Source: an uncultured Coriobacteriaceae bacterium (GTDB lineage Bacteria; Actinomycetota; Coriobacteriia; Coriobacteriales; Atopobiaceae). From it: a stretch of DNA of 64,000 nucleotides. The position numbers were made by a program, and so were the translations under genes. The DNA is taken from NCBI GenBank assembly GCA_947426865.1, contig CANEFS010000003.1, positions 1 through 64,000 on the forward strand, in the 5' to 3' direction. Under the pieces are notes generated by a model. The model was not told the origin of the DNA and searched no databases. It saw only the letters and a list, made by a program, of their open reading frames with translations. Positions 1 through 9,696 of the stretch are shown piece after piece (position 1 is the stretch's first letter; the number at the start of each line of letters is the position of its first letter).

Positions 1-94
1 GGGCGCCACCTGCGGTAACGCCCAAAACTAGACACACTTTTTGTCCTATAGCCCTGTTTTTGTATGCTGTGTGTTTTGCGCGCGTTAAAAATCT

Positions 95-3028
95 TTACAG
101 GCGACGAATCAATTCCGAGACAAGCGCGTTTGCCTGTGCGACTTGATTGGGGTCGACATTTTCAGGAACGTTTTGGTCGGTGTGAGCCAGCGCGGGGACT
201 TGCCCGGCGTCGGTGCCCATCAACGTCACAGAACGGAAGTTGTTGCGCATAGCAAAGGTTGCCTCGGTGTCGGCCCAACCTCTCCTCTCTTGAAGAAGGG
301 GCACATGAACGTCGCGAGAAATGCTCTTTAAGAAACGAAGCATGCGGCGGTCGGCCTTCTTTTTGGTTCCAAAACCTTCTTCCGTAAGCATCGTCAGTTC
401 TCCTGCACCAACTGCATCGATGTTGATAACGCAAGCGCCGCGAAGTTCTTTCTTGTGGCTTTCGAAGAAGTCTTTTGCACCCGCGTGATCAAGATTGGAA
501 GCACCTGTTGCAACAAACCAAATGTCATGGGCAACAAGATTGACGTAGTCCATGTCGAGGATGCTTTCTTCAAGCTCCGTCTGTTTCTCGGTACGTTCTT
601 CTTCTGTAAGGCCTGCGCGCTCATTTTCCGAAAGTGTTGCACCACCCTTCCAGAAGCCGCGTCCTTCGCACTTGCTGTTGTCAGGGAACGTGACATTGTC
701 TTCGTGAAGAACCTCAAGGTTCTCTATTGTTTCTTGGGGCAGGGGCGCCGCTTCAGCTGAAGAGAATGGGTCGCCCAAAACCGCGCTGTCCTGCGGGGAG
801 GTAGCCCCCGGAGCAACCGCGGGAGTTGCATGGGCTGTGGGGGTTTCGGGAGTTGCAGGGTTTGAAGGAGCGGCGGGCTCGGCCGGAGCAGCGGTTGGCG
901 CGCTCGTCGTATCGAACTCGTCGTCGGGAAAGTCGGAAGGGTCAATCGCTCCGGTTGGCTGAATCTGAAAATCATCCGAGAGGGGGTCGACGGTTGCAAC
1001 GGATGGATCAGGCAAATCGAAGAGCGCGGCGCGGCGCGCAACATTGCGATTGTCGGTAAGGGGCTCAAAGCTTGACGTTCCCCACATCGGATCTTCGACT
1101 TCTTGCTCGGGTTTGGGAGCATCTTGCAACTTTTCAGGCGGAAGAGCTGCGGTTTCGCTGGTTTTAGCCTCAAGCTTTCCCGCCTGCTTTTCTTCTTTCG
1201 CTTCTGCTTTCAGCTCTTTTTTCTCGAAAGCCTCAGCGTACGCCACATCATGCGCCTCATCTTTTTGCAGCCCCTTCTCGACTTTTTGAAGGGCGGCGGT
1301 CAGCTCCTTGTCCTGAGCAGCCGCTTGCTTTTGTTCATCTGTGGCAACTGCTGCCGCGATTTTTTCGGCATCGCCTTCAAGTTTCTCCGCAGCCTTTTCC
1401 TCGTGCGCAACCTCTTTATCAATTTCGTGCGCAAGATTTTGCTCCACTTTTTGCTCGGTGTTCGCTTCGCCTGTAATGTCGGTGGCGACGCGCTTTGCGT
1501 CACGGCGCACGCGGTAACTCTCACCATCGGCGGCCTTGTTCGCCTTGCCCGTCAAGTTGCCGAGAAGCTCGAGCGGGTTGGGAAGGTTTGCGAAAAATGC
1601 CTTAACGATGTCGAGCGGCGTTTGAGCAGTTTGTTCGCGGCGGCGAGCTCTGCGCTCTGCCGAAGTGGGGCCGGTAAAGACGTCAACCTCTTCATTAGCA
1701 ATCTGCTCTGCTGGCGTCTGGCCAACGCCGATGACCTCATCTGCCCCAAGCCAATCAGCGGGTTTTGCTGCAGGCTCGGGCTCTGCCAGCTCTTCGACGT
1801 ATTCAATCTCGCAATAGCTCGGGAGCATGCCAATCTTTTTCATGACCTCAGCGCCATGGCGAACCACGGGGTAGTTAATCTCTTCCGGAGCAGACTCTGG
1901 TTCAGTGGGTTTTTGCTCGTCGGGCGCTGGTGGAGCAACCGTTTCATTTGCAGCTGCGGCAGGCGTTGCATCGACAGCACCTGCGGCCGCTGCGCCTTCG
2001 GCGCCGGGAGCGGAAACCCCAGAGGGCGTCTCGGCGTCAACAGCAATCTCTGCGGTCACCGCAGCATCTTGAGCAGGGACTTCTTGACCAGCGGCGTCCG
2101 ATCCGGCAGCCCCCTCTTTCGCAGCGCCTTGAGAGCCGGCCGCCTGAATCGCGGGGTTGGTTTTCTCGGCCGCCTCATCCTTAGGAAGCACCGTATTCGA
2201 AACGTCGACGAAACCCTCAAGTCCCAGCTCGCGCGCTTCTTCTGCTTCCTTAGCGGCAACTTCCAACAGGGTCGCACGGCGCTCTGCACGCTTCGCAGGA
2301 TCTGAAACGCACACATCTTCGACGACGCCCAGGAGGGCCGCGACGCCAGCATTGTTGTCGTTTGCGGCGCCGGAAAGCGGCATAAATTTGGCAGCGACGT
2401 TGTTAATTCCCCAGATAAGAGCTGGCAGCGCGCAAATGATGGCGATGACCCAAAGGGTGCGCAAGAAGGGCTCGGGAAGCGCTACGAACAATTGCACAAT
2501 TGTGCAGCCGGTAGCGATGGCGGCTCCAAGCGGCGCAACGGAGAACAAAAGGGAGGAAAAACGCGCAATCGAGGGCTTGTAAAGAAGCTCCTCTTTGCCG
2601 GTGTCGTAGTGGGCCATAACCACGATGGGGCGAACGCCTCGACCGGAGTGAGGGCCGTAGCCCTTGTGGTGACCAATGACATTTTGCGAGCGAGCCACCG
2701 GAAGCGTGCGCGCGAGAAAATCTTTTCCCAGATAGCGCAAGAGCGGGAAAACAAAGCTAAGAGCGGCCAAAATGATGCCGAAGAGCGCCCAGAACAGGCC
2801 ACCGATGCCCGCAAATATGACGCCAACGAAAAAGATAAGGAACAAAATGCCGTAGACGAAGTTTATCTCGGAAGGAGCCGAGACGTCGTGCTTCTCGACC
2901 GACAAGCCTGCCTGCGAGCGCAGCACCGACTCAATCGCGACAGCGGCCTCCACCTCTTCTTGGCTGTTAGCTGGCGCAATCTCGATATGTTGGTTGAGGT
3001 ACGCCAGATACTCTTTGCTCATTGCCAT
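95..3028 (-). CDS. Membrane-anchored M28-like peptidase with large low-complexity insert
   Basis: The 977-residue product has two halves of an M28 zinc-peptidase fold separated by a very long insert. The first half holds the ligand motifs MAHYD (His140, Asp142) and AANDNNAG (Asp224). The last ~140 residues hold NIDAVGAG (Asp ligand) and AHTDQNVPENVD (His ligand). Where the family normally has GAEE(L)G, with the catalytic Glu and a Glu ligand, this protein reads GASNLDHAG, so the catalytic base is missing. Hydrophobic segments at about 57-95 and 155-210 suggest membrane anchoring. Residues ~270-820 are Ala/Glu/Lys/Pro-rich and probably disordered. The start is the ATG at 3028, with GGAGGG six bases upstream. 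The fold assignment is fairly secure. Peptidase activity is doubtful, and a binding or scaffold role is possible. Confidence 0.7.
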   Translation of the reverse strand: MAMSKEYLAYLNQHIEIAPANSQEEVEAAVAIESVLRSQAGLSVEKHDVSAPSEINFVYGILFLIFFVGVIFAGIGGLFWALFGIILAALSFVFPLLRYLGKDFLARTLPVARSQNVIGHHKGYGPHSGRGVRPIVVMAHYDTGKEELLYKPSIARFSSLLFSVAPLGAAIATGCTIVQLFVALPEPFLRTLWVIAIICALPALIWGINNVAAKFMPLSGAANDNNAGVAALLGVVEDVCVSDPAKRAERRATLLEVAAKEAEEARELGLEGFVDVSNTVLPKDEAAEKTNPAIQAAGSQGAAKEGAAGSDAAGQEVPAQDAAVTAEIAVDAETPSGVSAPGAEGAAAAGAVDATPAAAANETVAPPAPDEQKPTEPESAPEEINYPVVRHGAEVMKKIGMLPSYCEIEYVEELAEPEPAAKPADWLGADEVIGVGQTPAEQIANEEVDVFTGPTSAERRARRREQTAQTPLDIVKAFFANLPNPLELLGNLTGKANKAADGESYRVRRDAKRVATDITGEANTEQKVEQNLAHEIDKEVAHEEKAAEKLEGDAEKIAAAVATDEQKQAAAQDKELTAALQKVEKGLQKDEAHDVAYAEAFEKKELKAEAKEEKQAGKLEAKTSETAALPPEKLQDAPKPEQEVEDPMWGTSSFEPLTDNRNVARRAALFDLPDPSVATVDPLSDDFQIQPTGAIDPSDFPDDEFDTTSAPTAAPAEPAAPSNPATPETPTAHATPAVAPGATSPQDSAVLGDPFSSAEAAPLPQETIENLEVLHEDNVTFPDNSKCEGRGFWKGGATLSENERAGLTEEERTEKQTELEESILDMDYVNLVAHDIWFVATGASNLDHAGAKDFFESHKKELRGACVINIDAVGAGELTMLTEEGFGTKKKADRRMLRFLKSISRDVHVPLLQERRGWADTEATFAMRNNFRSVTLMGTDAGQVPALAHTDQNVPENVDPNQVAQANALVSELIRRL

Positions 3029-3385
3029 GGAAAACCCTCCGGGTATTTGATGTGCAAAACTACTAATTTAACAAACGTACATTTGGTCAAAATTTAGCTA
3101 AGCAAAAGTATAGCGTTAATCCTGGGAAATTACAGAATTATTGACCATCTTATTGAGCGGCGCCCTGTGGAGGATTTATTGATGACGTGTGGGTTGCTTT
3201 TTGGTTGTCTTGCGGGGATCTGTGGAGGTTCGAGAAAGAAATTTGCTCTCGTTACCTGCCGAGAAGGGCCTGTGGAAGGTGCTTTCGTTGCTTGATCGGC
3301 CGAGAAAGGCGCCTGAGCTGCGACGTGCCTGCGTTGTTGCGCGGCGGCGTGTCGGCGTTTTGGCTCGTCGGCGTGTCGGCGCGCG
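3029..3385. other. Intergenic region, no gene seen
   Basis: This stretch lies between the exonuclease/helicase gene and the M28-like gene, both on the minus strand. The part next to the M28-like start is A+T-rich and contains TATACT on the minus strand, near 3105, as a possible -10 box without a good -35. The distal part is G+C-rich, contains two copies of GGCGTGTCGGCG about 23 bp apart, and has two CCGAGAA motifs (3259, 3300). Reading frames here lack coding character. Confidence 0.4.
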
Positions 3386-6349
3386 CTAGCGCTCGTGCGA
3401 TTTGCGCCAAAGTGCAATATAGTCGCCGATATTTTGCACCGAGATATCCGACTGCGTTTTGCTCGGCATCGATACGCGGAAGAACTGGCCGTATTGCTTG
3501 GAGAGGATGCGCTCATCGCACATGACAAGAATGCCGGTGTCGTTGGCGGAGCGAATGAGACGACCTGCCGCTTGTTTCACGGTTAACACCGCATCGGGCA
3601 AACAGTAGCGAAACCATGACCGTCTGTCCCGCGCTTCTCTCTCCTTTATCAGCGGTTCGTTAGGATTTGCGAAAGGCAGTTTGGGAATAACGACGCAGCG
3701 AAGCGTGTCTCCGCGCGCGTCAATCCCTTCCCAGAACGACTTGAGCGCAAAAAGCGACATCTTTTTGTTGTCCAAAAAGCGTTTCTGTACGCGCCAAGGA
3801 CTTTCTCGGCGTGATTGTTGTTCGAGCTCAAGCCCTATTTCTTCCAGGCGCGGTGCGAGCTTTTCAAAAACCGCCTCCATGTCGCGGCGATTCGTAAAAA
3901 GCGTAAGCGTCGAGCCGTCCATCGCCTGATGGATGTTGAAAAGAACGTCGGCAAGTTTGCTGTGGTAGCCGCCGTCAGCGTGCGAAGGCATGTCGTTTGC
4001 GAATAAAACCGCCATCTGCTCGTCGAAATCGAAGGTGGAAGAGAGCTGGACGTTTCGGGCGGCCTCGCGCGACAGGGCCGTGAGCCCCACCTCCTCGTCG
4101 AAGTGCGCGAAATCGGCGCCCACCGCAATCGTTGCCGAGCAATACATCACGCTCAGTGTGTTTGGATAGAAATTTTCCGCAAACGCCGCGCCCACATCGA
4201 TGGGTTGCGCTATCAGTTTCTCGTCGCCGCGCCGCCCCTTGCCCGTCCGCCCAAAAATCGAATAAACGTACGCGTCATTCGTGCCGTCCAAAATGAGCTC
4301 CAAGGCAAGCGACTGTTCAAGCAGCACGCGCGTCGCGTCCGTAAGCATTGCATCGGGGTGCTCCAGCGTGTCGTTGGCAAGTTGTGCGGCCTCACCCAGC
4401 GTTTTTGTCGCCGTTTTCAGCAGGTCGAGAAAGACCGAGCCCTTTTCGAAAAGCTCTGCCCAGGCCGCTGTCTCACGTGTGTTCTGGCCAATCCAGAGGT
4501 TGATATCGGCGTACCCTCCGTTTTTTTGCCCGCCGAGAAAATCCCCGACGACGTCGAAAAATTCCGTGGACGCAATCATGGCGCGGTCCAGCTCGTGAGT
4601 CGCCTTGGTGAGAAGGCCCATGACCGTTGTCGCGGCTTCTGAGCCTTTGAGCTGCACCATTAAGGCGTGGATGGCGCCGGTGCGAAGACCGCCCAAGTGC
4701 TCGAAAGCGCTTCGAACAGAGGGGGCCGAGACCTCGCGCGCCCACTGGCGCCTGGCCTCACCCGGAAACGAGTGCGCCTCATCTACGACCCAGTGCGCGA
4801 TGGGCGGCAAGATGTTTCCGTCGGTTGCAATGTCGCGCAATAAAAGCGCGTGGTTCGTCGCCACAATATCTGCCGAGGCAGCGCGCCTGCGGGCGTCGTG
4901 CAAAGGACAGCCTTCCAAAAAGTAGGGGCAATCTTTGCGCTGGCACTCTTCTGAGGTGGAAGAAACGAATGTTTTAGGAACGTTTCGCCAGCGAATTCCC
5001 AGGCTATCAAGGTCGCCTTCGGGCGCTTGGCAGGTGTTTGCCATGATGACAGCGAGAGCGTTGAGCTGGTCGACGGCAGCAATGTCGATGCTATTCTCGA
5101 CAAATTCAAGGGGCAGCGTCCCCGAAAGCGCGCGCTCCACTTTGCGAAGACACGGATAGTGGTCGTAGCCCTTCAGGCTCGTAAAGCGCAGTTTTTCCGT
5201 CTGGAAAAGCGGTTCGGTTTGGGCAAGCGCGTCGGCAAGCGCAGGCAATTCTTGGCCCATGAGCTGGTCTGTGAGAGCGATGGATTTCGTAGCCACCCCG
5301 CACGTCACATTGTTCTCGCGCGCATAGATTGCAAGGGGCAAGAGATACGCGATGGATTTTCCGACGCCCGTACCCGCCTCGACGGCGAGGTTCTCCTCGT
5401 TGTTGAGCGCGCGGACGACAGCCTTGGCCATCTTGATCTGCTCCGAGCGCGGTTCGTAGTCGCTATACATTTTTCCGACGGTGCCTTCAGCCGAGAAGGA
5501 CTCTTCGATGTTGGTATCGGAAAGCTGTTTGAGCGCTTCTTCCTTTTCGCGCACATCATCCCGGGGCGCCGCCGCTTTACTTTTCATAATCTTTGAGCGT
5601 GCGTCGCGCAGAGAAAAGGGCGTTTTAGCCGCAGTGTTTTGGGTCCCGGAGACTTCGGCGTGCAGATGCGCGAAAATGTAGCGATAGGGCCAAGTGACCT
5701 CGGGGTGCATGTGGGCAAGCGTCGAGAGGAAGCCAGGCTCAAAGTGGGAGAGCGCAACGAGCATTACGCGCCAGAGGCCCACGAGCGCCTCAACATCGTC
5801 CATCGCGCGATGGCTTACTGAGTCCAGCTGAAACGCCTCTGCCAAAACGGAGAGCGCGTGACTCTTCAGGCGCGGCAGCGCAATACGCGACAAGGCTAAA
5901 GAATCAATCCAGATGTCCGACACCTTCGTGCCGCCAGGAACTTTTTCAATAAACGTGCGGTCGAAGGTGGCGTTGTGCGCGACAACGGGCGAGCCTGACG
6001 TGAACTCTGCAAGAGCCGAAACGGCCTCTTCTGCGCTGGGGGCGTCCCGTACGTCTTCGTTTGTGATGGAGGTAAGCTCGGTTATTTCTGCAGGTATTGC
6101 CTTTGGTGACTTCACGAACGTTTTGAACGTGTCAACAATTTCGCGGCCAGAGATGCGCGCGGCCGCAATCTCAATGAGCGCATCGTTTTTGAACGAGAGG
6201 CCCGTCGTTTCCGTGTCGAGAATAACAAGGTCTTCTTCGAGAAGCCCGAATGAGCGCGTCTTGGTCTCTTGCGCGAAGGCGCGATAGAGCTGTTTGATTT
6301 TCTCGGGCGTTCCCAAGGAAAAGAGATTTTCGAGTTTGTCGTTTGGCAT
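3386..6349 (-). CDS. dinG: DEDDh 3'-5' exonuclease / DinG-type helicase fusion
   Basis: The 987-residue protein starts with a DnaQ-like exonuclease domain: ILDTETTGL gives the Asp45/Glu47 metal ligands, and AHNATFDRTF and HRAMDDVEA follow. A DinG/XPD-type superfamily 2 helicase comes next. Walker A is AGTGVGKS at about 325-332, and VVDEAHSFP is the DEAH box. The cysteines of the stretch CQRKDCPYFLEGC, plus one upstream near YPCLRK, look like the Fe-S cluster ligands of XPD-like helicases. This fusion is the usual Gram-positive DinG form, in which the exonuclease may be the main activity. It probably acts in repair or in resolving unusual DNA structures. The gene is followed on the same strand by the M28-like gene after 357 bp; ddl lies 37 bp upstream, so co-transcription with ddl is likely. 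Confidence 0.9.
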   Translation of the reverse strand: MPNDKLENLFSLGTPEKIKQLYRAFAQETKTRSFGLLEEDLVILDTETTGLSFKNDALIEIAAARISGREIVDTFKTFVKSPKAIPAEITELTSITNEDVRDAPSAEEAVSALAEFTSGSPVVAHNATFDRTFIEKVPGGTKVSDIWIDSLALSRIALPRLKSHALSVLAEAFQLDSVSHRAMDDVEALVGLWRVMLVALSHFEPGFLSTLAHMHPEVTWPYRYIFAHLHAEVSGTQNTAAKTPFSLRDARSKIMKSKAAAPRDDVREKEEALKQLSDTNIEESFSAEGTVGKMYSDYEPRSEQIKMAKAVVRALNNEENLAVEAGTGVGKSIAYLLPLAIYARENNVTCGVATKSIALTDQLMGQELPALADALAQTEPLFQTEKLRFTSLKGYDHYPCLRKVERALSGTLPLEFVENSIDIAAVDQLNALAVIMANTCQAPEGDLDSLGIRWRNVPKTFVSSTSEECQRKDCPYFLEGCPLHDARRRAASADIVATNHALLLRDIATDGNILPPIAHWVVDEAHSFPGEARRQWAREVSAPSVRSAFEHLGGLRTGAIHALMVQLKGSEAATTVMGLLTKATHELDRAMIASTEFFDVVGDFLGGQKNGGYADINLWIGQNTRETAAWAELFEKGSVFLDLLKTATKTLGEAAQLANDTLEHPDAMLTDATRVLLEQSLALELILDGTNDAYVYSIFGRTGKGRRGDEKLIAQPIDVGAAFAENFYPNTLSVMYCSATIAVGADFAHFDEEVGLTALSREAARNVQLSSTFDFDEQMAVLFANDMPSHADGGYHSKLADVLFNIHQAMDGSTLTLFTNRRDMEAVFEKLAPRLEEIGLELEQQSRRESPWRVQKRFLDNKKMSLFALKSFWEGIDARGDTLRCVVIPKLPFANPNEPLIKEREARDRRSWFRYCLPDAVLTVKQAAGRLIRSANDTGILVMCDERILSKQYGQFFRVSMPSKTQSDISVQNIGDYIALWRKSHER

Positions 6350-6386
6350 GGTGTTTGGTTGATGGGTTGCACTTTCTCAGGCGAAA

Positions 6387-7487
6387 TTATTTCGTTTCAC
6401 ACGCGGCTTGTTTCACGAAAAACGTACAGAGAGCTGGGAAATCAATGCCATCTCTTTTGGCCGAGTCCGGAAGGAGCGACGTCTCAGTCATCCCCGGAAT
6501 CGTGTTCGTCTCCAACAAATAAGGAACGCCTTTTTTGTCCACAATGAAGTCCGAACGCGAGCAGCCCGAGCAACCCAGTGCCTCATGCGCGGTTACTGCC
6601 GCCTCTTGCGCGCGACGGTAAACGTCTTTTTCAAGGCGCGCAGGGATGATGTGGTGAAGCTCGCTCGGCTCATATTTTGTGGTGAGGTCGTAGAACTCAG
6701 AGTCGGTGACAATTTCGATGATGGGAAGGGCGCGTGCCGTCGGCGTTGCCTGGTCGCCCTGGGTTGCCTGGGTTGCCTGAGGCCCTCCTGCCCCCTTCCC
6801 TTCGCCGCCTTTCCCCAAAACAGGAACGGAAATTTCTACGCCTTCAATTGCCTCTTCGACAAGCGCAACATCGCCTTTCGTAAGCGCAAGCTCGATGGCA
6901 GCTTTAAGTTGCGTGCCGCCCTGCTCTTTGTCGGAGGCGGCCACTTTGGTGATTCCGTAGGAAGAACCGTTATTCGCGGGCTTTACAAAAAGCGGCCACG
7001 TGAAGTCCGCAAGCGCCCGCGTGTCTGCGCTTTCAAGCAGACCTCCCAAAAAATCAAACTTTGCGCCGGGTTTCTCGGAAGCTTTTTTAACCGCTTCAAA
7101 CTCATCGCGCGAAACAGAAACAGAGGCAGGAACATCGAGGTCAGCGGCCTTAAAAACAGCTTTTGCGCGCGCCTTGTCCGAGGCCAGCGCATTTGCCAGA
7201 ACGCCAGAGAACGTGTAGGGAATGTGAAGAATTTCGAGAAGCCCTTGGATGCAACCGTCCTCGCCAAAAGGACCGTGCATCGCGATGAAGGCGACGTCGA
7301 AGGCGCCCTCGGTGAGCTGGGTGAGAAAGTGATTATCGGCAACGTCAAGCATGACGACGTTTCCAAAGCCCGCCTTCTTGAGCGCCTGGCAACAAGCGGT
7401 GGCCGAATCGTGCGAAATTTCTCGTTCGTCCGACCAGCCTCCCCAAAGGAGTGCAATCTTTTTTTGCAAAAGCGCCTGATCTGCCAT
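6387..7487 (-). CDS. ddl: D-alanine--D-alanine ligase
   Basis: This ATP-grasp enzyme joins two D-alanines for the peptidoglycan pentapeptide in the cytoplasm. The N-terminus, LLWGGWSDEREISHDSA, is the Ddl opening motif. FVKPANNGSSYGITKV is the ATP-binding lysine/glycine-loop region, and ETNTIPGMTETSLLP is the C-terminal Mg/D-Ala site. Length is 366 residues, slightly above the family norm. The extra length is a Gly/Gln/Ala/Thr-rich insert at roughly residues 225-250, just before the ARALPIIEIV strand. The gene ends 37 bp before the helicase start. The start ATG at 7487 is preceded by GGAGGCTTC. The identification is secure; the insert's role is unknown. Confidence 0.93.
   Translation of the reverse strand: MADQALLQKKIALLWGGWSDEREISHDSATACCQALKKAGFGNVVMLDVADNHFLTQLTEGAFDVAFIAMHGPFGEDGCIQGLLEILHIPYTFSGVLANALASDKARAKAVFKAADLDVPASVSVSRDEFEAVKKASEKPGAKFDFLGGLLESADTRALADFTWPLFVKPANNGSSYGITKVAASDKEQGGTQLKAAIELALTKGDVALVEEAIEGVEISVPVLGKGGEGKGAGGPQATQATQGDQATPTARALPIIEIVTDSEFYDLTTKYEPSELHHIIPARLEKDVYRRAQEAAVTAHEALGCSGCSRSDFIVDKKGVPYLLETNTIPGMTETSLLPDSAKRDGIDFPALCTFFVKQAACETK
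6410..6423 (+). other. Degenerate parS-like site (12/14 match)
   Basis: GTTTCACGAAAAAC matches the ParB target GTTTCACGTGAAAC at 12 of 14 positions. It lies inside the end of ddl, about 4 kb from the perfect site in rsmG. Two central bases differ, so binding may be weak or absent, and a match of this quality can arise by chance. Confidence 0.2.
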
Positions 7488-7644
7488 GAAGCCTCCAGAA
7501 GTGTTCCGCGTGTTATTGCAAATTTAATAGCGGGTTTGCGCATTCGTGCGTTCGCAAATTTAATCGCCAAATTGTTAGGCTATAGTATCACTTTAACAAC
7601 AGAGTTGAGGGACGCGTGCGTCCAGAACGTCGATTGGTAAGATT

Positions 7645-8721
7645 GTGGTAAACCTGTCAAATGCCTCGGAAAGAACTCGCGCTTCAAAGCAGAACTCCCG
7701 GCTCACGCCTATCGAAACCGTTTCACAAGACGAGCTTCAAGAGGTATTGAAGGGCTGGGGAGAGCCGTCTTTTCGCGTAAAACAGATTTGGGATTGGGTC
7801 CACAAAAAGCACGCCTTCTCCTTTGACGAGATGACAAACGTTTCAAAAAGCCTCCGAGAAAAGCTTGCACAAAATTTCGACCTTTACGCTCCTGTTGAGC
7901 GCGCGGCAGAAACTTCCGTCGACGACACGCACAAATATCTTCTTGAATATCCCGATGGCACGCGCGTGGAGTGTGTGGGAATGCCCTACGCGAAGCGCTA
8001 TAGCGCTTGCCTTTCAACGCAGGCGGGGTGCGCGATGAAGTGTGCGTTTTGCGCAACGGGCAAAGGCGGCTTTAAGCGAAACCTTACCTCTCTTGAAATC
8101 ACGCAACAGGCAGCCTTTATAGAGCGCGCAACAAACAAAGCGATAACCTCCGTTGTTCTTATGGGCCAAGGCGAGCCGTTTTTGAACTACGACAACACGC
8201 TATCTGCGATGCGAGAGCTTAACGATCCCGATTCGCTTGGCATTGGAGCGCGCCACATTACCGTCTCAACGGCCGGCATAATCCCTGGTATCGCGCGCTT
8301 TTCTCAAGAACCCGAGCAGTTTGGGTTGGCGGTGTCGCTGCACTCGGCTCTACAAGAAACGAGGAATGCGCTTATGCCCGGTGTCAGAAAATACACGCTT
8401 CCGCACCTCTTCGATGCACTCCAACTCTACGTCAAGAAAACCAATCGGCGCGTCACGTATGAGTATTTGATGATTGCAGGCGTGAACGATACGGAAGCAT
8501 CTCTCGATGCGTTAATTGATTTTTGCGCGGGCACACTTTGCCATGTTAACCTGATTGCGCTCAATCCCGTTTCTGACTCTCCTTTTGCGCCTTCTTCAAA
8601 AAGCAGAATGAATGAGTTTGTGCAAAAGCTCACGCACGCAGGAATTCAAACGACGATTCGCCATTCTAAAGGCAAAGATATCGATGCGGCCTGCGGGCAA
8701 CTGTCGCAAGCAAAGTCTTAA
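7645..8721 (+). CDS. rlmN: 23S rRNA (adenine-2503-C2)/tRNA A37 methyltransferase RlmN
   Basis: This is a radical-SAM enzyme that methylates C2 of A2503 in 23S rRNA and A37 in some tRNAs. The cluster motif CAMKCAFCATGKGG (CxxxCxxC) is present, followed by the glycine-rich SAM-binding stretch VVLMGQGEPFLNYD. RHITVSTAGIIPGI, LAVSLHSAL and PVSDSPF are also typical of RlmN. The 358-residue length fits the family. The start is a GTG at 7645, and an in-frame alternative inside the first 30 codons cannot be excluded. It is divergent from ddl and convergent with parB. Confidence 0.94.
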   Translation: MVNLSNASERTRASKQNSRLTPIETVSQDELQEVLKGWGEPSFRVKQIWDWVHKKHAFSFDEMTNVSKSLREKLAQNFDLYAPVERAAETSVDDTHKYLLEYPDGTRVECVGMPYAKRYSACLSTQAGCAMKCAFCATGKGGFKRNLTSLEITQQAAFIERATNKAITSVVLMGQGEPFLNYDNTLSAMRELNDPDSLGIGARHITVSTAGIIPGIARFSQEPEQFGLAVSLHSALQETRNALMPGVRKYTLPHLFDALQLYVKKTNRRVTYEYLMIAGVNDTEASLDALIDFCAGTLCHVNLIALNPVSDSPFAPSSKSRMNEFVQKLTHAGIQTTIRHSKGKDIDAACGQLSQAKS

Positions 8722-8743
8722 AAAAAGAGAGCGTTGTCTCTTA
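8721..8743 (-). terminator. Intrinsic terminator of the parAB operon
   Basis: On the minus strand, AAGAGA-CAACGC-TCTCTT forms a 6-bp hairpin followed by a run of Ts. It lies about 75 bp beyond the parB stop. A second inverted repeat, TCCGAG (8752-8757)/CTCGGA (8776-8781), lies between parB and this hairpin. On the plus strand the same element would end rlmN transcripts less well. Confidence 0.5.
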
Positions 8744-8817
8744 AAAAAATCTCCGAGAACGTCCTACAACGCCTCCTCGGAAAGCTCTTAAAATGCCCTG
8801 AAAAACGCTTTTGTCCC

Positions 8818-9696
8818 CTAGCCAATTTTTGAAAGAAGTCTTTTGAGCTCTTTGCTGTCAGCAAAGTGAATAGTGATGCTACCTGGGCCTTTGTCGGCTT
8901 TTTGCATAACGCTCACACGCGTGTCGAGAATATCAGAAAGCGCACTTTCTGCCGTTTTAGCTTCCTGCGTCTTCCTTCCCCGAGAAGAGCCTGACCCCGC
9001 TTTGGGCGTCACGTCGCTCTCGTCGTCGGGGGCAAGTCCTTTTTCTCCCCGCACCAAATCTTCTGCATCTCGCACAGAAAGCTTCTCCTCAATAATGAGG
9101 CGCGCAATACGGTTTTGCTCCCTTTTGCTCTCAAGCATCAGAAGCGCACGGGCATGTCCGGAAGAAAGTTGGCCCTTCTCGAGAAATGCTTGAATCTCTT
9201 GCGGAAGATCCATAAGGCGCAATGCGTTTGCGATTGCAGAGCGCGATTTCGAAACGATCTCGGCAACCTGAGCTTGCGTCAGACCTTGTTGGTCCATAAG
9301 CGTTTTGTAGCTCAAGGCCTCCTCGAGCGGATTCAGGTCTGCGCGCTGAAGGTTTTCTATAAGGGCAAGGGAGAAAATTTCATCGTCTGCCACTTCTTGC
9401 ACAAGCGCGGGAACGCTCTTAAGGCCTGCGCGCTTTGAAGCTTGATAGCGCCTCTCACCTGCGACAATCTCATATCCTGTGCCCTTGGGACGAACAAGGA
9501 GCGGCTGCAGAACACCGTGCTGCTTGATCGAGTTGGTGAGCTCTTCCAAGTCCTCCTCGTCGAAGTGTTGGCGCGGCTGTCCTTTATGCGGAACGATGGC
9601 GGAAACGGCAATCATCGTTGCATTCGTCTCGGCCGCCTCGTTAATGGTTTCTGAAACAAGAGCCGAAAGACCCTTTCCTAATTTTTTTCTAGCCAC
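8818..9696 (-). CDS. parB: Chromosome-partitioning protein ParB
   Basis: This CTP-dependent DNA clamp loads at parS and spreads to recruit SMC. Characteristic motifs are IVPHKGQPRQHFDEEDLEEL, the CTP-binding box LVRPKGTGYEIVAGERRYQA (GERR), LIENLQRADLNPLEEA, and the helix-turn-helix stretch LTQAQVAEIVSKSRSAIANALRL. A basic/Ser-Gly-rich linker leads to a short C-terminal dimerisation domain. At 292 residues it matches chromosomal ParB/Spo0J. It overlaps parA by 8 bp, so the two are translationally coupled. A perfect parS lies 1 kb away in rsmG. Confidence 0.95.
   Translation of the reverse strand: MARKKLGKGLSALVSETINEAAETNATMIAVSAIVPHKGQPRQHFDEEDLEELTNSIKQHGVLQPLLVRPKGTGYEIVAGERRYQASKRAGLKSVPALVQEVADDEIFSLALIENLQRADLNPLEEALSYKTLMDQQGLTQAQVAEIVSKSRSAIANALRLMDLPQEIQAFLEKGQLSSGHARALLMLESKREQNRIARLIIEEKLSVRDAEDLVRGEKGLAPDDESDVTPKAGSGSSRGRKTQEAKTAESALSDILDTRVSVMQKADKGPGSITIHFADSKELKRLLSKIG

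Noticed and set aside
1103-2305. A 400-codon plus-strand frame opposite the M28-like gene.
   Set aside because: It is antisense to a low-complexity coding region rich in Ala/Glu codons, which creates long open frames on the other strand; the product is cysteine/arginine-rich and matches nothing known.
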